Assembly (NCBI GenBank): GCA_900239685.1
Contig: OENT01000206.1
Coordinates: 62,001 to 126,000, forward strand
Direction: 5' to 3'
Source of the DNA: Rotaria macrura
Taxonomy: Eukaryota; Rotifera; Eurotatoria; Philodinida; Philodinidae
DNA: 64,000 nt
The notes beneath the pieces are model-generated. The model had not been told where the DNA came from, did not search any database, and saw nothing but the letters and a program-made list of their open reading frames with translations. This document shows, piece after piece, positions 53,885 through 64,000 of this stretch. Every line of letters begins with the position of its first letter. Position 1 is the stretch's first letter. The position numbers and the translations under genes were made by a program.

Positions 53885-56186
53885 ATGCCAAGTCGAAACT
53901 TATCTCGACATAACATCAACCTCGACAATAAGACTTATGATGAAATCTCGAAGAATTTTGATGAATGTTCAACCACGATACCATTGCATCATAATTATGT
54001 TTCACTTGAAATCGATCATAATTATAATGATAATGTGAATTTGATTAGAAATTCTTGGACGCTCCATGCCGGTCTATCCGTCGTCGAAAATATTCTTCTA
54101 AAATGTGATTGTGTTGCATATTGGCTGAAAGATCATTTTTTCCACAACACAGCACGCTTTTCACGAAAGAAATGGTGAGTGTTTTCTTTTCTTTCATGCC
54201 CTCTCAATAATAATCGTCGGTTTAGCTTTTGACGGACAATAAACAACGAGAAATTCTCACTATATTGCACAATGTTGAGAACTCGCCTGGTATTATCTTC
54301 AAGGACAATAGACAAATTCGTCAAGTTCTCCATATAAGAAAATCATCTACAAACAGTGCTTATAGTTTACACACGGCAGGCGAAGAAGCCAACAAACATA
54401 TAATCATCAATTTACAAGTAAATCTTGCTGCGTAAGTACTAAGCGCTTAATCTGTTTGATCTTTTCTCTCCATAGTTGATTGAACAGGCCGTGAAAGCCA
54501 CGAAGCAGATGCAATCGGTCTATGCAGCTATGATCGGAGTAAAATATTTACACGAATTCGCTCACCATATTTATTCGAAATATGGACGAGCTCATTTTTT
54601 GAATACCTATGGCATTCAATTAAAAGATAGTATTCATACTCCCGATGGTGTCTTACAAGGCGAAAGTGGGAATAGAATTGAAGAACAAATGTTGGGGTTT
54701 GTTCTTTCGCACCACGGTCATTCGAACATTGCAATTGATGTGAGTACTTCACTCTAGTTATCAGCGAATGAATTTGTATAACAAAACATGTTGACAACGT
54801 AACCAGTTCAAAGCTAAAATTTGGAACTCCCATGTCTCCTTCTGTTTCACTATAGTAACACAACAAATACAGAGCATAACACGTAAAATACGATCATTGT
54901 TCTCCCATGATGATAAATTGTGAGAAAGCACCATCATTTTCATTTCTAATTTCCAATCAGAATATTTATTTCTGAACTGACATCCGACCTTTATTTTAAT
55001 TGTTGCTATTCACTCTTTTTTTTCATTTTTTTCATTATTATCATCGGACTATATTGCAAAAAGGACTGTTTTTCATATTCTCCACGCCTGTAACAGATTT
55101 TAACGCATCCTTATAGATCATATTTAAGCCACGAGCAATGCTTTTCATTCTTTTTCCAAAGTATAACTTGATCATTTTTGCAAAGAGTAATTTAGAAAAT
55201 CTAGTGTCTATTGTCTTTGATTTCTACTGTGTGTAATTCAGTCATAAAACTATTTACTACTGTCTTTACTGCAAACATACATTCGTTGTTAATGCCTGTA
55301 ATGGCTATAGATATAGTGCTTTCTGGTATTCTTTGTAACAAAAATATGAACGAAATAGCAATCTACTTAGGGTAATCTCTAAACAGTGGATGGTGGATAG
55401 TAGATAATGTGCGTAAAGAAAGGGTGTGTGTGGGGGGGGGGGCAAATTTATGTAAAACTTCAATTTAAAACCTACAATCACAATGTTTTTCGAAAACATA
55501 TTTAAGTTCCACAGAAGCCGTTCAGTTGGTAAACAATACTTGTATATTAGAATTTAAAGAAATTGAAATCAGGGCTCGAAAAACTGCGTCACTATAATAC
55601 TACATAGAATGTCCGAAAATAGTTGCATTGATTGTCTTTTTCTCCAACCAATCAACATTCGTAGATCACTGAAAAAGAAGCAAACAGACACAAACATGGT
55701 ATTCAAAATCGATGCAATCATTCGAAAGAAGTTGAATGCATTTAGATCAGTTTTTCTATCGTATGGAAGAGAAGAAGAAAATAGAACTCTGTGGTGCGAT
55801 TGATTTTAGATCAAAACGTGTCTTGGACATTCGACAATCACCAGTCATCTGCGTGTTATTGGATTACATTTCATCAAAAAGTTGCTCAAGAAAGAAACGT
55901 ACGAAGGTAACTCTGGTGATTGCTTTGTGTTTCAATTTCTATTGAAGTTTTTGCCTCGTTTCATGCTTCCTTAGTTGTCCAAATGATGCCTGACTTTCTT
56001 CATTATTCGCAGCTTGAGTTTTGCTCATTAGAACGATTTTCATTTGCCAATGCAAATGATCTTCAAGCATTCTATTCACACAATGATGATAATCCAGTGC
56101 AAACTGCTCCTAATTTGCCATTATCTTTGAGTGACGATGTCATGCAACAAGGCAATGATGATATGATGAAGAAAAACAACAATTGA
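53885..56186 (+). CDS. HEXXH zinc metallopeptidase-like protein (candidate, one frame break)
   Basis: Exons 53885-54174, 54226-54417, 54476-54739, 55810-55906 and 55975-56186 have good GT-AG sites. Exons 2 to 5 join in phase and end at a TGA. Exon 3 carries MIGVKYLHEFAHHIYSKYG, an HEXXH motif, followed about 30 residues later by GESGNRIEEQ, which could supply a third zinc ligand as in gluzincins. Exon 1 ends in phase 2 while exon 2 starts in phase 0, so the reading frame breaks there. A T6 run at 54136-54141 is a likely site for a one-base loss, either real or an assembly error. The C-terminus is Asn/Asp-rich. I do not recognise the family. A peptidase role is inferred from the motif only. 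An acceptor lies one base before the ATG. Confidence 0.5.
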
Positions 56187-57042
56187 AAGCGTTCGTGCCT
56201 CTGCCGGATAAAATTGTACTCTTATCTACTAATTGGATGTTATTACTCTTGTGGATGATTTTTGTGAAATACTCAGAAATAATGGATATAATTGTATAAT
56301 AATACAACTGATTTTATGAATTCTAACATATTCTTAGTGAAATAATATCCACATATCGCATAATCAATGAATTTTATTATCCATTAGCGACCATTGAAAA
56401 ATTACTTGAGCTCAATCGATAAAAATGTATTGAATTTTCACGAAAAATAATTTATTAAACTTCATGAACGGTTTTCACCCTTTCGATGCATCTTAACGGA
56501 TTATTTTTCATAAAACTTAATGCACGTTAATGCTTTGCTGAAATTGTTCTTTAATGGTCATTGATATATAGAAAAATTCATGGATTAGACGATACTAGGA
56601 TAATATTCTACTAATTATATATTATAATTGAAGAAATTCATTGTATTATCATGTAATTATATTTACCCATTATAATGTCCATTATTTCCAACTATTGTCT
56701 ACGTAGGAACGCTTCATCTTTATGTTATTCTTTCTTTAAAATGGGTCGTACGAATTGTAATCAACTGATTTTCTTTTCATCAAGCATTGTATATATTTGT
56801 GCTACAATAAAAACGAAAATAAGAGATAAAACAACTCTGAGTACTTTGTTCTAAGAAATTCAATGGGAATTATTTTATCAGATAAAGCAAAGCATACTCC
56901 GTCAGATAAATCAAAAAATGTGACACTCCATAGAAATCATTTGAGGAAGAAATCTAAAGTGAAAATCCGGCAAATTTGACGTAGTTCTGAGTATATTTTT
57001 TTCTAAATATTTTTCATAACAGATTAATTGACTGGAGGGACT
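56187..57042. other. Spacer without recognised features
   Basis: AT-rich 3' flank of the HEXXH gene. I see no exon chain or repeat. Confidence 0.4.
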
Positions 57043-57554
57043 CTTACTTGAGGGATGTTTTCATCTCATTATGATACATATACCATATTAACTATGGGGA
57101 TGGCATGTGGGATGGTTGTTTTCTTTACCCAGTTCGTTCTTTCTGAACCCCAGATCCCACCGGAAATGGGCTATTTGCCAGCGTTTTACTGCCGATTCCG
57201 ATGTATTTCCGACCGGAAAAACGCCGGAGCATGGATGCAGTATTCCGGACACATATCTTCGTACCCGAACCTGGGAATGCCGGAGCCTTCCGAGAACCGG
57301 AAATGTCATGGGAATATAGCTCGAGTCATTGAGGAACCTGCCGGAACTAACCCCAATTCCGCCAGGATCCGACCAGAAAAACAGAATAATCTGATAATGA
57401 AGCAATGAGAAAAAGACGGAATCGATCGTTTTCCGTCAAGATTTTTGAAGATTAATTTTTCCTCAAAACTCAGCATCCTCTTGTAAAAGAAGCGCAAATA
57501 TCAAATCCTTTGAAATGAGAAGTACATATGAAATGCTTAAATCTCTCAAGTAAG
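57043..57554. repeat. Element E: CCGGAA-rich island with short inverted ends (candidate)
   Basis: CTTACTTGAGGGAT at 57043-57056 is matched in inverse at 57541-57554 with one change. Between them, 57145-57385 is GC-rich with many CCGGAA, TTCCGG and GCCGGA words, in sharp contrast to the flanks. ORFs on both strands across it are side effects of the composition. The short ends could be chance; the island is clear. Confidence 0.4.
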
Positions 57555-57797
57555 AATTTTCTCTGTCAATCAATCGATTATCAAAAATTTTCAGAAAAAA
57601 TACGTTGAAGTAGGTATGCAGAGAGTTTTCAGTTGTAGGTGACTTTTATTAAAATATAAACTTTGCAATACCCTCATGCGTTCTTCGTTCCAGTCTTCAT
57701 CAACATGTGCTAAGTAGCCGTTCCTCTTTATTGTTTAATATGTACAATGAATCTTCTTTTAATTATCATATCAGGCTATTTTTGCCGCTACAGCCGA

Positions 57798-58562
57798 ATT
57801 GCGGACATTTTTTTCTTCCAATTAAGAAAAAATATCCGCAATGTGGAAACAGGGGGGGGGAGGGGAGACAAAACTAGTCGCAGAATGGAAAATGTCCACA
57901 AAACAGAATCAGGGGGAGTGAAGAAAGTGTCCGCATTATGGAAACAAGACAAGATTTATTAGATGAAAAAAGATACAGGAAAACCAGTTATGATAAATAT
58001 TTGAGCATCTAGCTTTTGGTAGGATCATAGTCAAGATCATCTTTGTCAGTGGTATCGAATAACTTGATGCTCCGATAAAAAGTTGGTCGCAATCTCTTTT
58101 GATAACCACTGACATCCAAGAAACCATTTAAATATTCTTCCTTGGCTTGAATTAATATGTTATCAGTTCTAACTGACTTGACTCGTCTGGGGCTTGCTAT
58201 TCGTTGCGGAGCCTCTCCTTGCTTAACTCGAACCATACTAGATTCTTCTGATTCCTGGACATATATGATGCAAGCTCACAGATAGAATACAGGCTTACAA
58301 AATGACCTGGCTCATTCATTCTAAATGGCATGTCACGAATAATATTAGACTAGTTTGAAACAGATGATACTGTTTAATAGAGCTATCTTCATAAATCACG
58401 TTAAAATTTCAATTTCGTGTGTTTCCATAATGCGGACACTTTCTTCTCTCCCCTTGATTCTGTTTTGCGGACATTTTCTATTCTGCGACTAGTTTTATCT
58501 CTCCCCCCATGTTTCCACATTGCGGACATTTTTTTGCTCCAATTAAGAAAAAATGTCCGCAA
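57798..58562. repeat. Element F: foldback element with about 145-bp inverted arms
   Basis: The left arm 57798-57946 and right arm 58421-58562 are near-complete inverse copies. Landmarks in both are ATTGCGGACATTTTTTT, TTGTGGA/TTGCGGACATTTTC, the GACTAGTTTT block, a G/C-rich run and GTCCGCATTATGGAAAC. Each arm also holds its own hairpin, in which ATTGCGGACATTTTTT pairs with AAAAAATRTCCGCAAT. The 474-bp interior holds a possible captured coding fragment. It lies about 150 bp from the stop of the YihY-like gene. Confidence 0.75.
58009..58236 (-). pseudogene. Possible captured gene fragment inside element F
   Basis: A 75-codon ORF on the minus strand fills most of the interior of element F. Its composition looks protein-like (RTDNILIQAKEEYLNGFLDV, ending DTTDKDDLDYDPTKS). 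No domain is recognised and there is no evidence of expression. It might be a host exon picked up by the element, or chance. Confidence 0.25.
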
Positions 58563-58714
58563 TCAAGAAGACATGATTTTTGCAAACCTCATGTAATGAA
58601 ATTCATTTATTTATGAAACATTTTGCAAAATTTTTATCAAAATATAAAAGGCGTTCATCGATTTTGTTCATTTTTCATCGACACTGTGACTGATTTTTAT
58701 CTGTTCGATTGATT

Positions 58715-59772
58715 TTAATAATATCGCCAGACTTGTCTCGGTCTACGATACTTATTGTGACTAAAGAACGGTAGCGTTGTTGTTCTAAACGTTGTTTTCA
58801 TTGCTTTTTCCAAGACATCTGCGAGGTCTTCTGGCAATGGTTGTATCCGTTCAAGAAAATAGGCATTTATTTGTGCACCTAAAATTAATATTAATCCGAA
58901 ATAGTAAAAGAATGTTATTAGAATAACAGCAAAACCAATAAGACCAAGAAATGTACCCATGAATCTTCGAATATACAAGGGAAATAATACAAGAAATATA
59001 TCAAGTAACACTGCTGTTATTAACGAGCCAAGCCAAACTTGTTTGAATCGCATCCTCTTATTTGGAACAATAATATAAATTAACAAACAGAATACGAATG
59101 AAACTGATATTGATACAGCTATGCCTCCGACGAATATTCCGAATTGTGCACCATTTTGATTCGGTAAAGCATTTATTATAAAAGATGGTATACCACCTGA
59201 ACAAAATATGATTATAAAGAGAAAGATATACAGAGTAAGCATAAGCATTGACAATAGATTCTTAGCAATAAACGATCGAGATGTAGTGCGATAAATGATT
59301 GTAAACACGTCATCGATGGACACAAATAAACTTGATCCATTCCATATTGAAAATACAATACCGATAGCGAGAATCCCACCAGCACCACCGACAAGATTAT
59401 TTGCGGCTAAATCACTTATCTTAAATAATATGTGATGGTTGTTGAAAGAAAAGTAGAACTTATCATATTTAAATTTTTCAATACCTCTCGAACAGCAGTT
59501 TTCGTTACATTATCTTGTACTGAATTGACAATTGCATCAACAATCGTTTGTTTCGCTCCGGAATTATTTTTGAAAACCAATGCAACAATACCCAAAGCTG
59601 AGACAGCTATTGGTAAAAGAGCTGTCAAGAAATTATATCCAAGTATAGTAGCAAGATTCAATGACCAATCATTGAGAAACTTTTTAACAAAACCCCATGC
59701 AGTACGAGAAGGAGGTGTTTCATAGCCTATACCTATTCTTCGTTTGATGGGGCTCCATATAGAATTGAACAT
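58715..59772 (-). CDS. YihY/BrkB-family (UPF0761) membrane protein, probable bacterial transfer
   Basis: Two exons, 59772-59485 and 59419-58715, join in phase across a 65-bp GT-AG intron, giving 330 residues, close to the bacterial family length. Six hydrophobic segments are visible: FLTALLPIAVSALGIVALVF, GGILAIGIVFSIWNGSSLF, MLMLTLYIFLFIIIF, GGIAVSISVSFVFCLLIYII, SLITAVLLDIFLVLFPLYI and ITFFYYFGLILILGAQINAY. The last matches the family's diagnostic C-terminal segment (aromatic pair, then LILLGAE/Q). The N-terminal part (AWGFVKKFLNDWSLNLATIL) is the family's amphipathic entry. The molecular role is poorly known; older ribonuclease BN naming is not reliable. The family is mainly bacterial. The AT-rich composition and the intron show host adaptation. 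An acceptor-like TTTTTTAG lies about 33 nt before the ATG. Confidence 0.88.
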
Positions 59773-62700
59773 TTGTCTTTTAATTACACGTCAACTGAAG
59801 TATTTCTAAAAAATATAACGCATATTTATTATATTGCTTCTCTCACGCAAAGTACAGACAATGACGTCCATCATTAGACATTTCTGAATAGTAAATATTT
59901 TATCTACCTACATTATTCGATCTAAAATAGTCGAAATTATTATGATTGAAAGGTAAAGAAGATCTATTTGTTAGATAGTAAATCAAAAATACCATCCCTC
60001 TTCATATATAATTATATGCAACCATTTAATATTTAATAATGTTTCTATGATGACTTTATCTCGTGTCGTTATATCTAGTGATGTAGAAAAAATTGATTTG
60101 TTAGAATGCATTACAGCAAATGATTTCTTTATGGAATATAATGCCCAACAACTAAGAATAAATGTCACTATGATTAGTCACATGTTCTTTTATTGGCACA
60201 TGATTTAATGGAATAGAAAGCCAACATCTACTAAATGAACATGATTTGGTGGGAAATATTCATTTAATCAATGATTGGATATCAATATGAGTAAACATAG
60301 ATAGTGGATCTCAATAAAAATGATTGATTAACTTGGGAGAACACTCGATTCATTTCATTTGCTACTTTGTCGATCATTAGACAGAAGAGCATCACACTCA
60401 AATAATCATTTCGTTCTCGAATAATACAGCGTTTTCTTTAATATTGCCGTTTTTTATGAGTCCTTGTAGAAAAAAAACAGTAATGCTTTAATATCACGAC
60501 CAAAACAAAAACAATACTTGAGAAAATCGATAATATGAATTCATATGTATCGAAATCCACCACAGCTCCATTAGTTTGACATTATATAAACAAGTTTTAA
60601 ATGTTACGACACAATTCATGTTTGATCCAGTTTTATCATCGATTATTTTTCACGATGATCCCTATTTCAATATCAATGTTACAAACAGCTGAAATGATGT
60701 GGTTGAAACAATAAATCTACGTACTGCGCGAGCTAATATGTAACTTTTGTTGCTATACACATCAAAAGTCAAGTAATCTTAAATATGGAAATGCTTTCAT
60801 CGAGTGTGCGAAGCATACATAAGATGCTTTTGTTATCTTAACATCTTATAGCCATTTGGTGAAAATTGTTTTGAATGATATTTTTAAAGTTGTTCAAATC
60901 TTCAACATTTGACAAGTCCATATATATCGTATGATTACACGGAAGAAAGAAATAGAGATACTTGGCCATAGGTAATAATGATAGGAAAAAAAGGGCACAA
61001 GGAAAGGCAATCGATGTGTGATGATCATTGAGAGATAGTTTGAAAAACATTATGTTGCATAAGTAAATCTAGAATGAAACGTAGACTAGTGTTATAACAC
61101 TAAGTAGTAAATTGTCTTATGAAACGTAAGGATACGGATGACTTTGATGTCGTTAGCTATCGAAAATGTAGATTGGTATGCTCAATCAATAGATGACAAC
61201 TTTCTTTTTCTCTTCAAACTGATGAACAAAAGTAAAAAGTTTATATCCGAAGGAATGAATCCATTGTTTTTTTAAATTTATTCTAACGGCAAATTAAAAT
61301 CTTTTAACATAAAATTAATCATGTGGTGTTCAAGAATGAACGACGTATCAGTATACATTCGATTATTAGTTTTTGCAAGACTCTGTAAAAAAATATCGAT
61401 CCAAGATTCTCTTTGTCAAACACACAGTTTGTTAGTACACGTGAATCCGACAGTCAATAATCGAAACTCAAGAGAACACAATACAATTGACAATCGCAAT
61501 AATCTTCCAGTATATATACACGATCTGTTACATTTGGAATACGGTCGCTATTACTACGAATCATTATTTATTTTCTCAGTATTATTGTCTCCAAAAACGA
61601 GAATGACTTTTCTTCGTCCTCACAGAAAAATCATCGATTATTCTCTCTTTCAAGAAACATGATAGTGACGGAGTGTATTCGAAGCTTTTGCTATGATTCA
61701 TTCATTAGAAATAAATATTTCATCGAAAATTTTTCTCGATTAAGCATAAATCATAGAATTCATTTTTCGGTTTGCTATTGAAGCCTTGATAACACAATAG
61801 ACAAAGATTCATGTCGAGGACAGATCTAAGATACGACTCAATATTAAACCGAATCAAATCATAGTACAGCCATGGCATTTTCTCTCCTGTATGTACATGT
61901 TCTTGTGCACGATATTTTCTACACATTCTTTTGTTTGTCTTAACATATCATTCCTTATGCATACGTTCTGTGTTACATCGCTTTTTTCCATGTATCTTTC
62001 ATTGAATAAGCCAAAATCTATCACACATATCAAACTTGAATGTTGAATTCAATTACTTAAGGAGTCAAAAGCAGAATTGATCTTGTATATGTGTGTCGTA
62101 ACTTTTAGTGCGTGGCACCGTCCGAAGAGCCCCCAACCTTTACTTTTATCTCTGGATACAATAAAGTCTATTTGCCTATTATGATTTGATAGTAGCTACT
62201 GAAAAGGCCGCATGCCGAGAAGGACGAACAGAATAGGAAGTGTACAGAAACGGAAGTGTAGAAAAGAACATGTAGAGAACGATATGTACGAAGGACGTAA
62301 ACATCTAAACGGACTAGAAGAGTGCGGACATTGTTTTCATCGTTTCCGACCGAGATGATACACTGTATGGAATCACATAAACACTGATCAGAAATATTAT
62401 ACGATAGAAAAATAAAAGAATCTCAAACGAAACTGCAATTGTATAAAATGATCTTCGTATCAGTTCGGTAATGTATTCTTTTACGATTGAAACAGAACTA
62501 TCCTTCTTCGCTAAGTTACTTACGGGTAAAATTGTTTTGTTTTGTCTTCTGTCAGTTATTTGATGAAATTCATCTGCTTTTTTTCCCATTATGACATTGA
62601 CGAATTTGCATTTTGGCAACACCGAAGCCTTTTTTTCTTATTCAGTTCGATGTTGTACTCATTTTTATGCTTCTAGAATATGAATGTGTTTCCAAACAAA

Positions 62701-63685
62701 ATAATAGTGAGTATAAGCTTTCTGTTGACAATCGCAAGACTTACCCTTGGGCGTAGCAAGCAATAGTAGGAAAAAAAAAGTATAGATAAATCATCGAATA
62801 GATTTCAAAAGTAGCGAGAAAAGATCTGTAATTACCAGTAGACAGTGCTCAGGTCATTACGGAGTTCTAGTTTCTAATCAGTGAAAATATTGTTAATGTT
62901 GCTTTTCAATGAAGCGAAAGATTCTTAACATAGGTGTTAAACAACAGTGCATTCGTATGATTCATCTAGCAGAGTCAACATAGGAAAAAATTATAAAATA
63001 ATCTGTGTCACTTTCCGTAGCATCTATCATAAATATCATCATTGGAAAAAGAAAATTGACATATTATTAATACATTTGACAATAGAAATGAGGTTAGGCT
63101 GCGTGTAGATGTTAATGTGAATCAAATCAATTTTTAGGATAGTAATTCTAAATATCGATATTTTCTTTAAGCAAATCTTTTTCTTTTGTGTGCTTATCAA
63201 CAATGAAATTAATTTTCTTTCCCAAAATACTTCGATATTGGCTTGTATATATGAATTTGATACGTTGAATAAATTATCACTGAAATATGAAGTTAGGAAC
63301 TTGTAATAGTCGAAATTGAATTCCTCATGAAAGATAAATTCTCAAATATTTTGACCATTTGAACATCAGTTCTGTGAAATATAAAATTAACGACAGAGTA
63401 AGTGAACAACAATGGAAACTATTGAATCCTATCTCTAATCAACTTCGCCGATTCTAGACCCGTTCACTTGTATACTGTTGACAGAATAATCAACAAATCT
63501 GTAATATTATTTTCTTTACATTCGAGTTGAATATCAATGTCAATGATTCCATATCTAACACAAACCTTTAACCATCGATGTTTCACAATAAAAGTTTCTT
63601 TAATAAAATGAACATGAAAAACATCTTTTTAATACATATATTTCTAGATTCATAAAAAATCCTTGCATATTTCAAGAAAAACATC
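59773..63685. other. Spacer between the YihY-like and dynamin-like genes
   Basis: Mostly AT-rich DNA. ORFs such as 61321-61662 lack splice context and recognisable domains. No repeat pair or RNA gene was identified. The upstream exon or 5' UTR of the dynamin-like gene may lie at the right end (acceptor near 63646). Confidence 0.45.
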
Positions 63686-64000
63686 ATGCTTGCCGACGAA
63701 CTTAATAGCAAAGAATCAAGTGGACTATTGTCAGCAATAGATCGTATGCGTGAAATATTACACAATGAAAAGATAACATTACCAGAAATTGTAGTAGTTG
63801 GAGATCAATCTGTTGGCAAATCATCTGTCCTTGAAGCAATATCTGGAATACAGTTGCCTCGTGCACAAAACATTTGTACACGTTGTCCATTAGAATTACG
63901 AATGAAATCAACGACCGGCAATGAACGCGCTATTATTCGTAGTAGTCAACGAGCAGAAGAAGAAGCTGAAACTCTGTATAATATGAATGAAATAAGTAGC
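63686..64000 (+). CDS. Dynamin/Mx-type large GTPase, N-terminal part (cut by window edge)
   Basis: The open frame begins at the ATG and runs off the window, showing 105 residues. After a short N-terminal helix (SGLLSAIDRMREILHNEK) comes ITLPEIVVVGDQSVGKSSVL. This holds the dynamin-type P-loop GDQSVGKSS at residues about 40-48. EAISGIQLPRAQNICTRCPL, the switch I region with its conserved threonine, follows. This order is diagnostic of dynamin superfamily GTPases, closest in style to the Mx/Drp-like branch, which remodel membranes or assemble on nucleoprotein targets. Stalk and C-terminal regions lie outside the window, so the subfamily cannot be fixed. A CTAG acceptor sits about 37 nt before the ATG. 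Confidence 0.93.
   Translation, partial: MLADELNSKESSGLLSAIDRMREILHNEKITLPEIVVVGDQSVGKSSVLEAISGIQLPRAQNICTRCPLELRMKSTTGNERAIIRSSQRAEEEAETLYNMNEISS

Noticed and set aside
57055-57408. Long overlapping ORFs on both strands (117 and 105 codons)
   Set aside because: They arise from the GC-rich, stop-poor CCGGAA island of element E. The translations are Pro/Gly/Arg-rich without domains.
58715-59772. Bacterial contamination as the source of the YihY-like gene
   Set aside because: The frame needs a 65-bp GT-AG intron, and the surrounding DNA has the same AT-rich character and mobile elements as the rest of the window.
61321-61662. 113-codon ORF with an ATG
   Set aside because: No splice context, no recognisable domain and no similarity to the neighbours; compatible with chance in AT-rich DNA.

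Overview
The window is animal nuclear DNA: AT-rich, with multi-exon genes, many GT-AG introns of about 50-80 bp mixed with a few of 1-3.4 kb, and wide gene-poor spacers. The best guess at the source is a rotifer, most likely a bdelloid (inference). The reasons are a bacterial-type YihY/BrkB membrane protein gene that has gained a short spliceosomal intron, several genes with a strong splice acceptor just before the ATG (as expected with spliced-leader trans-splicing), and many small non-autonomous repeats. No rRNA gene, intact tRNA gene or CRISPR array was seen.

Layout. 3-2518 (+): 3' end of a coiled-coil gene resembling LRRFIP. 2712-7565 (-): BTB-BACK protein without Kelch repeats, convergent with the first gene. 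7566-16000: gene-poor, with a cluster of repeat elements at 11652-15210. 16014-16712 (+): last exon of an unrecognised coiled-coil gene. 16997-17978: inverted-repeat element. 19812-20234: decayed gene fragment with a partial inverted copy. 21268-25282 (-): SF3A3, divergent from a small acidic protein gene at 26528-27261 (+). 27262-34170: empty spacer. 34171-48370 (+): a complete 19-exon homologue of ANKFN1/wide awake. All 19 exons join in phase, giving about 1187 residues. 48415-50800: weak, unrecognised coding traces on both strands. 50962-53657: large inverted-repeat element. 53885-56186 (+): candidate HEXXH zinc metallopeptidase-like gene with one frame break. 57043-58562: two more inverted-repeat elements. 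58715-59772 (-): the YihY-like gene. 63686-64000 (+): start of a dynamin/Mx-type GTPase cut by the window edge.

The genes do not form a pathway. SF3A3 is core splicing machinery, ANKFN1/wake is a neuronal scaffold, and YihY is a probable horizontal acquisition.

The most unusual structure is a group of islands, each rich in one short, often self-complementary word repeated in degenerate form: TCCCATGGGA, CCGTATACGG, GCCAATTGGC, GGCGAG/CTCGCC, CCGGAA, AAATCCAA. Most occur as pairs at the two ends of a 0.25-2.7 kb segment without a usable ORF. They look like separate families of non-autonomous elements that share one architecture but not one sequence.
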